A stretch of DNA of 64,000 nt. Source: Sphingobacteriia bacterium. GTDB taxonomy: Bacteria > Bacteroidota > Bacteroidia > NS11-12g > UBA955. Numbering within the stretch: position 1 is the first letter of the stretch; the number at the start of each line of letters is the position of its first letter. Shown piece by piece: positions 55,762 to 64,000 of the stretch. Where the stretch lies: NCBI GenBank assembly GCA_021151535.1, contig JAGKXC010000007.1, forward strand, positions 9,207-73,206. Direction: 5' to 3'. The position numbers and the translations under genes are program-made. The notes beneath the pieces were generated by a model that saw only the letters and a list, made by a program, of their open reading frames with translations, made no database searches and was not told where the DNA came from.

Positions 55762-57114
55762 TTACAAATCAAATTTAATTCCTTGTGCCAAAGGCAATGT
55801 AGTACCGTAATTGATGGTATTGGTTTGTCTGCGCATGTAGGCTTTCCAAGCGTCTGAACCGCTTTCACGACCGCCACCCGTTTCTTTTTCACCACCGAAA
55901 GCACCACCAATTTCAGCACCGGAGGTGCCGATGTTTACGTTGGCAATTCCACAATCGGAGCCACGTGCACTGAGGAAATGTTCAGCCTCAAGCAGGTTAT
56001 TCGTAAATACAGCACTTGATAGACCTTGTTTTACGCCATTTTGGATGGCAATGGCTTCATCGAAGTTGTTGTATTGTAAAAGGTATAAAATGGGGGCGAA
56101 TGAACAGCATCGGTATCGATCAATGGCCCTACGTGATTGTTTTCATCGAGCGGATTGCCAATTTTCAATTGTTGGTAGGCTTTGATTAAGCGATTTTTCA
56201 CTTCCTCGTATAAGCTGGAATGAACGATTAAACGCCGGGTAGTTGTACAACGTTGACCGGCAGTACCCACGGCACCGAACAATACTGCAACAATGGCGAT
56301 ATCAAGATTGGCTTCAGGGGTAAGGATAATAGCATTATTTCCACCCAATTCTAGTATGGATTTGCCGAGGCGGGCGGCAACTTTTTGGGCAACATCTTTA
56401 CCCATTCTGGTGCTACCGGTAGCGCTTACTAGGGCGATTCTTTCATCTGTACTCATGGCGTTTCCGATATTTCTATCGCCATTTACAATACAGAAAATAC
56501 CTTCTGGCAGGGCATTGTTTTTCAATACATTTTGAAGGATATGTTGTACAGCAGCAGCGCTTGCGGGTGTTTTTTCAGATGGCTTCCAGATGCATACGTT
56601 TCCACAGATGGCGGCAAGCATCGCGTTCCAACTCCAAACGGCAACAGGGAAATTGAACGCAGAGATGATACCCACGATTCCCAATGGATGCCACTGTTCA
56701 TACATGCGGTGGTTGGGACGTTCGGAGTGCATGGTAAGGCCATGAAGCTGACGTGAAAGTCCTACTGCAAAATCGCAGATATCAATCATTTCTTGAACTT
56801 CGCCGAGACCTTCTTGTAGCGCCGAGGTTGGCTTTGTTTTTCCGCAATTCATCGCCAATTTGACGAACGATTTCGCCGCGTTTTGGAGCGGGCATATTTC
56901 TCCATTCTATGTAGGCATTTTGTGCAGTTTCTACCACATTATTCCAGGTAGTTTGGTTTGCATAAGCTACGGAAGTAATCTTTTTTCCATCTACAGGAGA
57001 ATGGATATTACGGGTATTTTCGATGCCGTGGCTAATGGATTGCAAGCCTGTAGAAGCTGGAGGTAATTGGTTTCCAATACCAAAACCTGCTAGAATTTCC
57101 TGGATATTTTGCAT
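55762..57114 (-). pseudogene. ALDH7-type aldehyde dehydrogenase, two internal deletions
   Basis: Three pieces of one NAD-dependent semialdehyde dehydrogenase (alpha-aminoadipate type). The first (57114 to about 56827) ends in KNKANLG; the second (to about 56106) runs from [11 protein letters not shown] through LELGGNNAI and GQRCTT, so both catalytic residues are present; the third (to 55762) goes from [17 protein letters not shown] to [11 protein letters not shown]. Family comparison suggests about 10 residues missing at the first join and about 55-60 at the second, each with a frame change. The promoter (TATCTTTG, 57138-57131) is intact. Either decay or assembly error. Confidence 0.8.
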
Positions 57115-57130
57115 AAGAATGAATCTTAAA

Positions 57131-57138
57131 CAAAGATA
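57131..57138 (-). promoter_or_regulatory. -7 promoter box of the broken aldehyde dehydrogenase gene
   Basis: TATCTTTG, exact TAnnTTTG, 16 bases before the ATG at 57114. It is still perfect although the gene is broken. Confidence 0.55.
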
Positions 57139-57153
57139 GGAAAAGAGTAGAAT

Positions 57154-57937
57154 CTATTTTTCTTTTCGCATTACCAGATATACACCAACAAGGGATAGCA
57201 ACAGTCCTACGAACATATTCCATCGAATGGGCTCGTGATCAAATAACCCCCAGGCAACGGCCACAACAGGAATAACGAATGTATTGGTTGAGGCAACGAG
57301 GGCGGTGGTGTGTTCGATGAGGTAATTGAAGAGCATCATGGAAATGGCGCTACCAATAAATCCGAGGATGGCCATGAATCCGAATGCTTTCCAAGCATTT
57401 TGGAATTGTAGCATTTGTTTGGCGGCAATGAGGGGATCGCTATGTTGCGGAATTGTAAAAAGTTGGGCATTGGGCCAACAATTTAGGATTTGGGTTTTGT
57501 ATAATACAATGACATAAAGCAAACCCATAAAGAAGAATGGGAAAGCGGTTTTGGCCATGGGTGGAATGTGGGCGAGACGTGTTTTGATGAGATTGATATT
57601 ATAACCGTAAAGCAGTGAGGCTGTGAGGCCCATAGCGGCACCTGCGAGGTTGATAGACATCTCTTTGTTACCCAAAAAGGAAGGTCCGAGCAGGAACACA
57701 GCGCCCAAAATTCCAGAAACAACGCCCAGAATGCCGTTGCGTGTAATGGGGCTTTTAAAAATCAGAACACCCACAACTAGCGTAAAAACAGGGGTAAAGG
57801 CGTTTAAGATGCCGCTTAACCCTGAGGGGATGAGCACCCCGGCCATGCTAAAATCCTCGTTTCATTAGTATAAAAGAACTGCCCCAAATTGAGCCAAGAA
57901 AGATGATTAGAAAAAGGGGTAACCAAGAAAATCTCAC
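57154..57937 (-). pseudogene. EamA/DMT family transporter, internally deleted
   Basis: The N-terminus is present from a GTG at 57937 (WLPLFLIIFLGSIWGSSFIL, then MKRGF and a stop), directly behind an exact -7 box. The rest (57846 to 57154) runs from PSGLSGILNAFTPVFTLV, a typical start of the second helix group, to LVGVYLVMRKEK and has about seven helices. About 60 residues (helices 2-3) are missing between them. EamA proteins export small metabolites. If translated from an internal ATG at 57846, a 230-residue fragment could still be made. Confidence 0.75.
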
Positions 57938-57941
57938 TCTA

Positions 57942-57949
57942 CAAAGTTA
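57942..57949 (-). promoter_or_regulatory. -7 promoter box of the broken EamA gene
   Basis: TAACTTTG, exact TAnnTTTG, four bases before the GTG at 57937. This supports the N-terminal fragment as a true gene start. Confidence 0.55.
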
Positions 57950-58002
57950 GGCTTTTTGCATAGGATGCTTGTAATGCGTGTTGAATTGCTGAAATTTGTA
58001 TT

Positions 58003-59932
58003 ATGAGAAAGTTGTTTTCTGCATTTATCATGCTGTTGGCTGTTAGTTTAGAATTGCATGCGGCAAAGGCGGATTATACTTTTCGTAATTCTTCGGGCGA
58101 TTCTTTGGATCAAGATTTACAACTGATAGTTTGTAAGGAAATTGCAACGCATCAATTGGGTTTGAAACGCCGACAGAATTCAGGCATTACTCATGGATAT
58201 CTGATTGATTATAATCGGTTAGAACTATGGGCCAACCCTAGAATCAATGCCGATTTGCGTGGAATAGTTACGGCAAAATTTAGGGCCGTAGGCAAGCGCG
58301 ATTCCGTGGGATTTGATTTAATAAATACCCTCATTATTGATTCGGTATGGAACAAAGATGGCAGATTAAATTTCAATCGCCAAGGAGATGCATTTTATGT
58401 TGTAAAGCCTGGAGGCTGGGTTGATCAAGAAGCAGATTCTTTGTGGCCATAAAACCAGTCCAATCATTCATACATTGAGTGAGCCTTATGGTGCGCCTTA
58501 TTGGTGGCCTTGTAAGCAATCTTTGCACGATAAAATTGATTCTTTGGACATCATAGTGCATACTGATACGGGTTTACGTGCTGCGGGAAATGGATTACTG
58601 GTAGATCAAGGCAACGAAGGAAGTGCAGGATATTATTACCATTGGAAGCATCGTTACCCCATTGCCTCGTATTTGGTGGCCACAGCTATCACCAATTATG
58701 CGTCATTTACCGATACGGTTACATTTACGGATGGCAGGAAAATGCCTGTTTTGAATTACTGTTTTCCTCAGTTTTTGGGCCAATGGTCGGCCAATGGAAA
58801 AGGGGTTTTGGCGCAATTAAGGATGTATGATAGCTTGTTTGTGAAGTACCCGTTTGACAAGGAAAAATACGGACATGCGCAGTTTACATGGGGTGGTGGA
58901 ATGGAACATCAGACCATGAGTTTCATGGCGGATTTGGGTTGGGATTTGATGGCGCATGAGCTGGCGCATCAGTGGTTCGGCGATTTGGTAACTTGTGCCA
59001 ATTGGGGTGATTTGTGGTTGAATGAGGGTTTTGCGACATACGTAAATGCTTTAGCGCATGAATTTTTAAAGGGCGATGATGATTTTCGTACTCGTTTAAA
59101 AGGAATGCGGGATGATGTTACCTCTAAGGATTGGGGCAGCGTTTACGCATGGGATACATTGAATGTCAATAACTTATTTAGTGGCAGGTTAACTTATAAC
59201 AAAGGCGCTTGGGTAATTCATATGTTGCGCGATAAAATGGGCGATTCCTTATTTTTTGCGGGTTTGCGTGCGTATTTATCGGCTAAAAATCACGGCGGAG
59301 TGGGTTATGGATATGCTTTTGCTGGTGGTAAACAGTTTCAAGGAATGATGGAAACGGTAGGCGGCATGCAACTGGATACGTTTTTCAAGGAATGGATTTA
59401 TGGCGGCGGTTTTCCCTACATCAATGTGAATTGGAAGCAACGCGGCAAGGATATCACTTTTGAAATCAGACAGCATGGCAGCGATGTTAGCGTACCTTAT
59501 TTTCACACCAAGTTGGCTTTGCGTTGTTTCGGAAAATCGGGCGATACAATTCTGCATTTTTATCTCAATGATTCACTCACGAAAACTGCATTTCAACTAC
59601 CAATTTCTATCACGGGCGTTGAGTTTGATCCCCGGGTGAATTTGCTTGGAAAGGCAAGTGTACAGGGAATGAATTGGGATGACATTCAATCCTCTGAATT
59701 TGTGGTATCGCCCAATCCAGCCGTGAATCAAGTGAGTATTTTTGCGCGCAATTCTGTGAAATTTTCTGTTGACATTTATGATGTTTTGGGAAGATTAATT
59801 TGGACGGGCGATAATTCGATTGATGGAAGCAAGGAATTGGTGGTTCCTGCAAGTGGTTGGAGTAGTGGTGTTTATACGGCTCGTATAAATGATCAAAATT
59901 TTGTATATTCGATTAAGTTTATCAAACAATAG
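58003..59932 (+). pseudogene. M1 family aminopeptidase with T9SS C-terminal domain, internally deleted
   Basis: The first frame (58003-58452) has a signal peptide and the start of the N-terminal M1 domain, ending at VDQEADSL. A second frame resumes at about 58440 (CGHKTSPIIHTLSEPYGA) and runs to 59932 with HELAHQWFGD (58955-58984) and WLNEGFATY as the zinc site. It ends with a type IX secretion domain (SPNPAVNQVSIFA, DVLGRLIWTG, WSSGVYTARI). About 15-20 residues are missing at the join plus a frame change. An intact form would be secreted and cell-surface attached, cleaving peptides outside the cell. Confidence 0.78.
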
Positions 59933-60012
59933 GTGCGTATTGAGTTTGAATTGAGTTTTGAGACCAACCTATTGAATGATAAATATTTATAACTTTAATA
60001 AGAAAAATCAAC

Positions 60013-60840
60013 ATGAAGAACTTGAATAAAAAAATTTGGACGGCGAGAATTTCTGGTAGTTTGCTAACGGTGTTTGCAGTAGGTGCAGTATTTTTTGCAA
60101 GCAGCTGTCAGCCAGAAGTTGACCCACCGGTAACCAATAAAACCACAAAATTCAGCATTGATTTTCGATTAAAGTGGGGTGCAGATGATGCACAGATTCA
60201 AATCGGAGAAAACGTAAATAATGCCGGCGAAACAGTGCAGTTGGTAAACCTTTCTATGATGGTTAGCAAAATGGCATTGATGAAAGAGGATAGTACTTGG
60301 GTAGATTTGGGTGATGGATACCAACACTTCAATATCTGGGGCGCTAGAACGCATTTTGATTATGAGATTCCTGTAGGGAAATACATTGGTTTTAGAATTC
60401 AATTGGGTTTGGATTCTGCAGTAAACCATGGTGATCCTAATGCTTGGCCAACAACGCATCCATTAAACACCAACATCACCAGTTTGCATTGGGGTTGGTC
60501 TGGCGGATATATTTTTCAAGCAATGGACGGAAGATGGAGAACTTCTTCAGAAACCACTTTTACAAAGACTTTCAGTTTTCACACCGCAACAGATACTTAT
60601 GTAAGAATGTTTAATTTGCCTTACAACGTGGATGCTTCTGGATCATTTGAACACAAAAATGGCACCGAAACCGTACTTCCTTTGGAATACCATTTGGACC
60701 AGGTTTTGGGTGTTAGAAGCATTGCTGATGGTTCTGTATCGCATTCAACTGGAACTGCAGAAATCAAATTGATGAATTCAATCGTTAACGATATGGTAAA
60801 TAACCAAGTTTTCAGATTGGGTAAAGTTGAACAGAAATAA
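60013..60840 (+). CDS. MbnP-like copper-binding lipoprotein
   Basis: A 275-residue lipoprotein (signal ending FFASSC, Cys at about 33) of the MbnP family. The domain shows KFSIDFRLKWG at the start, YEIPVGKYIGFRIQLGLDSA, and the signature SLHWGWSGGYIF (residues 157-168), whose tryptophans are the candidates for oxidation to kynurenine in studied relatives. The next gene, 10 bases on, is an MbnH-like di-haem enzyme. In methanotrophs this pair makes a copper site in MbnP. Here a copper role is inference from family and linkage. Confidence 0.85.
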   Translation: MKNLNKKIWTARISGSLLTVFAVGAVFFASSCQPEVDPPVTNKTTKFSIDFRLKWGADDAQIQIGENVNNAGETVQLVNLSMMVSKMALMKEDSTWVDLGDGYQHFNIWGARTHFDYEIPVGKYIGFRIQLGLDSAVNHGDPNAWPTTHPLNTNITSLHWGWSGGYIFQAMDGRWRTSSETTFTKTFSFHTATDTYVRMFNLPYNVDASGSFEHKNGTETVLPLEYHLDQVLGVRSIADGSVSHSTGTAEIKLMNSIVNDMVNNQVFRLGKVEQK

Positions 60841-60850
60841 TTGACACACC

Positions 60851-62002
60851 ATGAATAAGTCGATCGCAACTAAAAATCTAATGCCTTGGGGCTTTTGGAA
60901 AATTTTGGTCATTTCTGCGATATCGATTGTTTATTTTACTTCTTGCGGGGATAATAATAAGGGTGAAAAACCTGCGTTTAATCCTACGGAAGTTGATCCA
61001 ACAACCATTTTTGATTCCAAGCTTGGCATGCCAATTTTGCCCAGTGATAATCCTTTTACGGAAGAGGGTATTTATTTGGGACGGATGTTGTTTTATGATC
61101 CCATTTTGTCTTTTGATAGCAGTGTAAGTTGTGCTAGTTGTCATAAGCAAGAACACGCATTTTCAGATGGTGGTAAAGTTCTAAGTAATGGCGTTTTTGG
61201 TTTAAAAACTGGCAGAAATACGCCGCCCATTTTCAATTTGGCTTATAATAAGAAGTTTTTCTGGGATGCGCGACAAAACACATTAAGGGAGTTGGTTTTT
61301 GAGCCCATTCAGGCGCACAATGAAATGGCGATGACGATGCCTTTGTTGAATAAGCGTTTGGCAAGAACAGATCGATATAAGGATCAGTTTTTGAAGGCGT
61401 TTAACCGCGAACCCAATGTTTTTGATATGAGTTTGGCTTTGGAGCAGTTCATGTTGTCTATTGTGAGTTATCAATCGCGATTCAATGAATTCTTTCCAGG
61501 CAAGTTTAGCAAGCTAACTACATTGGAAGGTGAAGGGGCGATGTTGTTTAATGGTTTGGTACAATTTGACGATATTACCGGTTTCACTTCTGGTGCTGAT
61601 TGTTTCCACTGTCATGGTAGTGCAAAGGCTCAGATTCAAGATCCTACAACAGGTGGTTTGGCAAATAATGGTTTGGATTCTGTTTTAAGGGATTTGGGTT
61701 ATGGGGCGATAACGGGTAGGTCGAGTGATCGCGGTTTATTTAAGACACCGTCATTGTTGAATATTGAAGTTACTGGACCTTATATGCATGATGGCAGATT
61801 TGCAACTTTGGATGATGTAATCAATCATTACAGTGAAGGTGTGCATTTTAACTCACCGAATTTCAGCCCGATGATGTCGCATGATAACAAACACTTAAAC
61901 CTAACTACGTCTCAGAAACAGGCGTTGAAGGCGTTTTTAATGTCGATGACGGACACTGCGTTTTTAAAGAACCCGAAGTATTCGAATCCGTTTGTTAAAT
62001 AA
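60851..62002 (+). CDS. MbnH/MauG-like di-haem cytochrome c peroxidase, lipoprotein
   Basis: A 383-residue di-haem enzyme with a lipoprotein signal (YFTSCGDN, Cys near 35). Haem sites are CASCH (residues 94-98) and CHxCH-type CFHCH (251-255). GPYMHDGRFATLDDVINHY near the end is shared with the paralogue at 21521. It lies 10 bases after the MbnP-like gene, so the natural prediction is that it oxidises a tryptophan of that protein, as MbnH does. It converges on metH with 15 bases between. Confidence 0.88.
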   Translation: MNKSIATKNLMPWGFWKILVISAISIVYFTSCGDNNKGEKPAFNPTEVDPTTIFDSKLGMPILPSDNPFTEEGIYLGRMLFYDPILSFDSSVSCASCHKQEHAFSDGGKVLSNGVFGLKTGRNTPPIFNLAYNKKFFWDARQNTLRELVFEPIQAHNEMAMTMPLLNKRLARTDRYKDQFLKAFNREPNVFDMSLALEQFMLSIVSYQSRFNEFFPGKFSKLTTLEGEGAMLFNGLVQFDDITGFTSGADCFHCHGSAKAQIQDPTTGGLANNGLDSVLRDLGYGAITGRSSDRGLFKTPSLLNIEVTGPYMHDGRFATLDDVINHYSEGVHFNSPNFSPMMSHDNKHLNLTTSQKQALKAFLMSMTDTAFLKNPKYSNPFVK

Positions 62003-62017
62003 GGAAGAAGGGGGCTA

Positions 62018-64000
62018 TTAGTAGCCTAAAATGGGGCTTAGCCAGCGTTCTACGGTTTGTGTAGTTTGCGCTTTTCTTAGGGAGTAGTTTTCTACCTGAT
62101 CTTTGGCGATTTTACCCAAACCGAAGTATTTGCTTTGTGGATGCGCAAAATACCAACCGCTCACGCTGGCGGCGGGCAACATAGCCATCGATTCAGTTAA
62201 AGTAATACCTGCTGCACTAGTAGCTTTAAGCACATTGAAAAGTGTTTCTTTTTCGGTGTGATCAGGACAAGCGGGATAACCAGGTGCGGGTCTAATACCA
62301 ATGTATTTCTCTCGAATTAATTCTTCGTTTGAAAGTGTCTCATTTTGGCTATATCCCCAGTATTGGGTTCTTACGATCTGGTGTAATTTTTCAGCGAAAC
62401 TTTCAGCCAATCGATCAGCCAATGCTTTGGCCATGATGCTGTGGTAATCGTCGTGATCTTTTTCGTAGGCAGCAACAATTTCATTTAGACCAATTCCGGC
62501 GGTTACGGCAAAGCCACCCAAATAATCCACTTGATTATCGGCGATAAAATCTACCAAACTCAAGTTAGGAATACCGGCTGCCATTTTGCGCTGCTGTCTG
62601 AGGAAATGGAACTTACCCAAAGCGTTATTGGGTTGATCATTGGATTGGGTTGAATAAGCTTTAGCGTCTGCTACATTTTCAAATACCCAAACATCCTCGT
62701 CTGTTTTGCGAGTTGGCAAAATAAACCAAACACCTTTGGCAGTTAGGGATTTATTGCTGGCGATTTGATTTAATATATTGTTGGCATCGGCTAGGAGTTT
62801 CTTTGCTTCATCGCCTACAATGGGATCTTCTAAAATGGCTGGATATTGACCGGCAAGTTCCCAAGTTTGGAAGAAGGGTGTCCAATCGATGGTATCTATT
62901 AAATCCGCAATTTCCATAGAAATTGCATGAACACCTGTTTCTTTTGGCGTGATAACCTGGCCATCATGCTGCCATCTGTTGGCTTTAGCTTCCTCGTAGG
63001 AAATCAAATCCTTGGCACTCTGGCGTTTGGCATGACTGATGGCCAACTCTTCATATTCGCTTTTAATTTTCTCGCCAAAAGCGTCGCGTGTGTCAGGGTT
63101 TAACAACTGACTCACCACTGGAACTGATCTGGATGCATCCAACACGTGAATTACGGGAGAGGAAATCACCGGCGCAATCTTTACCGCTGTGTGCATTCTG
63201 CTGGTGGTTGCGCCGCCAATGAGCAAAGGCGTTTTCATGCCTTTTCTTTCCATCTCTCTGGCTACGTGTACCATCTCGTCTAAACTTGGTGTAATCAAAC
63301 CCGATAATCCAATTACGTCGGCATTCCAAGCAAGTGCTTCTTCCAAGATTTTCTCAGCTGGAACCATTACACCAATATCTTTGATTTCGTAGTTGTTACA
63401 AGCCAAAACAACGCCCACAATATTTTTACCGATATCGTGCACATCGCCCTTAACCGTTGCTAATAAAACTTTTCCTTGTGCTTGCGCATTTGGATTGGCT
63501 TGCTTCTGTGCTTCCAAATAAGGTTGTAAATAAGCTACGGATTTCTTCATTACCCGCGCACTTTTTACCACTTGTGGGAGGAACATTTTACCGGCTCCAA
63601 ATAAATCACCTACGTGGTTCATACCATTCATCAACGGACCTTCAATTACTTTCAAAGGTTCGCCGTACTGGTTTAATGCTTCTTGGGTGTCTTCATCAAT
63701 GAATTCAGTAATTCCTTTGATTAAACTATAACTCAAGCGCTCCTCCACTGGATTTAGGCGCCAAGCTTGCGTTTCTTCTACTTTTTCGTCTTTTTTGCCT
63801 TTAACGGTTTCCGCAAAATTCACCAATCTTTCTGTAGCATCAGTTCTGCGGTTTAGTAAAACATCCTCAACATGATCCAATAATTCTTTGGGAATTTCAT
63901 CGTACACCTCAATCATGCCAGCGTTTACGATTCCCATGTCTAAACCAGCGGCAATGGCATGGAACAAGAAAGCTGAGTGCATGGCCTCTCTCACTCTGTC
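62018..64000 (-). CDS. metH: Cobalamin-dependent methionine synthase, C-terminal part
   Basis: The last 660 residues or so of MetH, continuing past the right edge. They include the end of the methyltetrahydrofolate domain ([21 protein letters not shown]), the cap ([17 protein letters not shown]), and the B12-binding domain with [11 protein letters not shown], the DxHxxG site that ligates cobalt, and GLSGLITPS. The AdoMet reactivation domain ends the protein ([15 protein letters not shown]). It makes methionine from homocysteine. Whether the homocysteine-binding half is fused or separate cannot be seen. Confidence 0.95.
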   Translation of the reverse strand, partial: DRVREAMHSAFLFHAIAAGLDMGIVNAGMIEVYDEIPKELLDHVEDVLLNRRTDATERLVNFAETVKGKKDEKVEETQAWRLNPVEERLSYSLIKGITEFIDEDTQEALNQYGEPLKVIEGPLMNGMNHVGDLFGAGKMFLPQVVKSARVMKKSVAYLQPYLEAQKQANPNAQAQGKVLLATVKGDVHDIGKNIVGVVLACNNYEIKDIGVMVPAEKILEEALAWNADVIGLSGLITPSLDEMVHVAREMERKGMKTPLLIGGATTSRMHTAVKIAPVISSPVIHVLDASRSVPVVSQLLNPDTRDAFGEKIKSEYEELAISHAKRQSAKDLISYEEAKANRWQHDGQVITPKETGVHAISMEIADLIDTIDWTPFFQTWELAGQYPAILEDPIVGDEAKKLLADANNILNQIASNKSLTAKGVWFILPTRKTDEDVWVFENVADAKAYSTQSNDQPNNALGKFHFLRQQRKMAAGIPNLSLVDFIADNQVDYLGGFAVTAGIGLNEIVAAYEKDHDDYHSIMAKALADRLAESFAEKLHQIVRTQYWGYSQNETLSNEELIREKYIGIRPAPGYPACPDHTEKETLFNVLKATSAAGITLTESMAMLPAASVSGWYFAHPQSKYFGLGKIAKDQVENYSLRKAQTTQTVERWLSPILGY

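Larger units (their letters stand above)
996..63450. repeat. Dispersed heptamer GGGCGAT (about 64 copies)
   Basis: Read by eye. + strand starts: 996, 1728, 2175, 3671, 4739, 5976, 8678, 11817, 12970, 14527, 15448, 16670, 16883, 17889, 18694, 19252, 20034, 20280, 26754, 28932, 29404, 31200, 31789, 32599, 35972, 39246, 39519, 40610, 40784, 46119, 47297, 47309, 48568, 48848, 49341, 54055, 54313, 54625, 55471, 56432, 58095, 59071, 59239, 59539, 59806, 61536, 61704. Reverse (ATCGCCC): 2646, 5586, 11477, 11503, 15219, 17126, 17278, 17310, 23878, 26248, 28573, 29992, 35177, 44190, 52553, 59707, 63444. A few may be missed. GGGCGA followed by another base was seen only about eight times. Confidence 0.7.

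Noticed and set aside
58003..59932. Programmed ribosomal frameshift in the M1 peptidase
   Set aside because: No slippery heptamer at the join, and family comparison shows missing residues, so a deletion explains it better.
62005..62026. Short inverted repeat (GGCTA/TAGCC) at the end of the MbnH-like gene as a terminator
   Set aside because: Only five base pairs and no T run; it mostly consists of the metH stop region.
1..64000. Prophage, integrated element, toxin-antitoxin or defence system
   Set aside because: No integrase, transposase, phage structural, restriction or defence gene was recognised; codon use and promoter style look uniform.

Overview
The window looks like chromosomal DNA of a member of the Bacteroidota. 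It carries families typical of that phylum: OmpA with thrombospondin type 3 repeats, DUF6089 barrels next to uppS and bamA, a TonB receptor with a DUF4249 lipoprotein, a DUF5916 protein, an UpxY antiterminator, a 630-residue PurF-like enzyme and a type IX secretion C-terminal domain. Promoters follow the Bacteroidota -7 pattern TAnnTTTG and Shine-Dalgarno sites are essentially absent. There is no phage, insertion sequence, CRISPR array, rRNA or tRNA that I can see; this is mostly housekeeping chromosome. Both edges cut a gene (an S46 peptidase on the left, metH on the right).

Layout. 0-6.3 kb: ligase-associated exonuclease plus ATP-dependent ligase, then pyrE and a Nudix gene whose start codons overlap head to head, then coaD-rsmD-DUF3822. 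6.4-17.4 kb, all minus strand: OmpA, a degenerate Rieske-like lipoprotein, 3-hydroxyacyl-CoA dehydrogenase, EnvC-DUF4292-TPR, a nucleotidyltransferase, dut, a flippase, WbqC and folK (envelope and cofactor genes). 17.4-34 kb, mostly plus: an M16 peptidase, a PHP phosphatase (minus), a MauG-like peroxidase, an ATP-grasp protein, a 51-residue membrane protein, accA with a FabK-like reductase, UpxY with a PIG-L deacetylase, an Fe-S membrane protein, TatA, GatA, a catalytically dead transglycosylase-like LysM protein and a broken DUF5916 gene. 34-44.6 kb: AIM24-like and FAH proteins, an RmlD-like reductase, 3-hydroxyanthranilate dioxygenase, a PurF-like enzyme, frr, purK, a CNNM/CBS protein and two envelope proteins. 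44.7-55.7 kb: DUF4249-TonB receptor-DUF4197, a methyltransferase, two DUF6089 barrels, uppS and bamA. 55.7-64 kb: three broken genes in a row (ALDH7-type dehydrogenase, EamA transporter, M1 peptidase with a T9SS tail), then an MbnP/MbnH-like pair and metH.

The most unusual signals are at DNA level. (1) The heptamer GGGCGAT occurs about 64 times, roughly once per kb, where base composition predicts about 4-5. It falls in several reading frames, on both strands and between genes, favours the + strand about 47:17 even inside minus-strand genes, and is never followed by C. It could be a Chi-like, KOPS-like or HIP1-like genomic word. (2) Many genes have a TAnnTTTG box only 3-10 bases before the start codon, which implies leaderless or near-leaderless mRNAs; this also fixes several start codons. 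(3) pyrE and the Nudix gene have promoter boxes that point at each other across overlapping start codons. (4) Four genes carry internal out-of-frame deletions (five lesions), three of the genes side by side. This is either real gene decay or an assembly problem, and it needs read-level checking.
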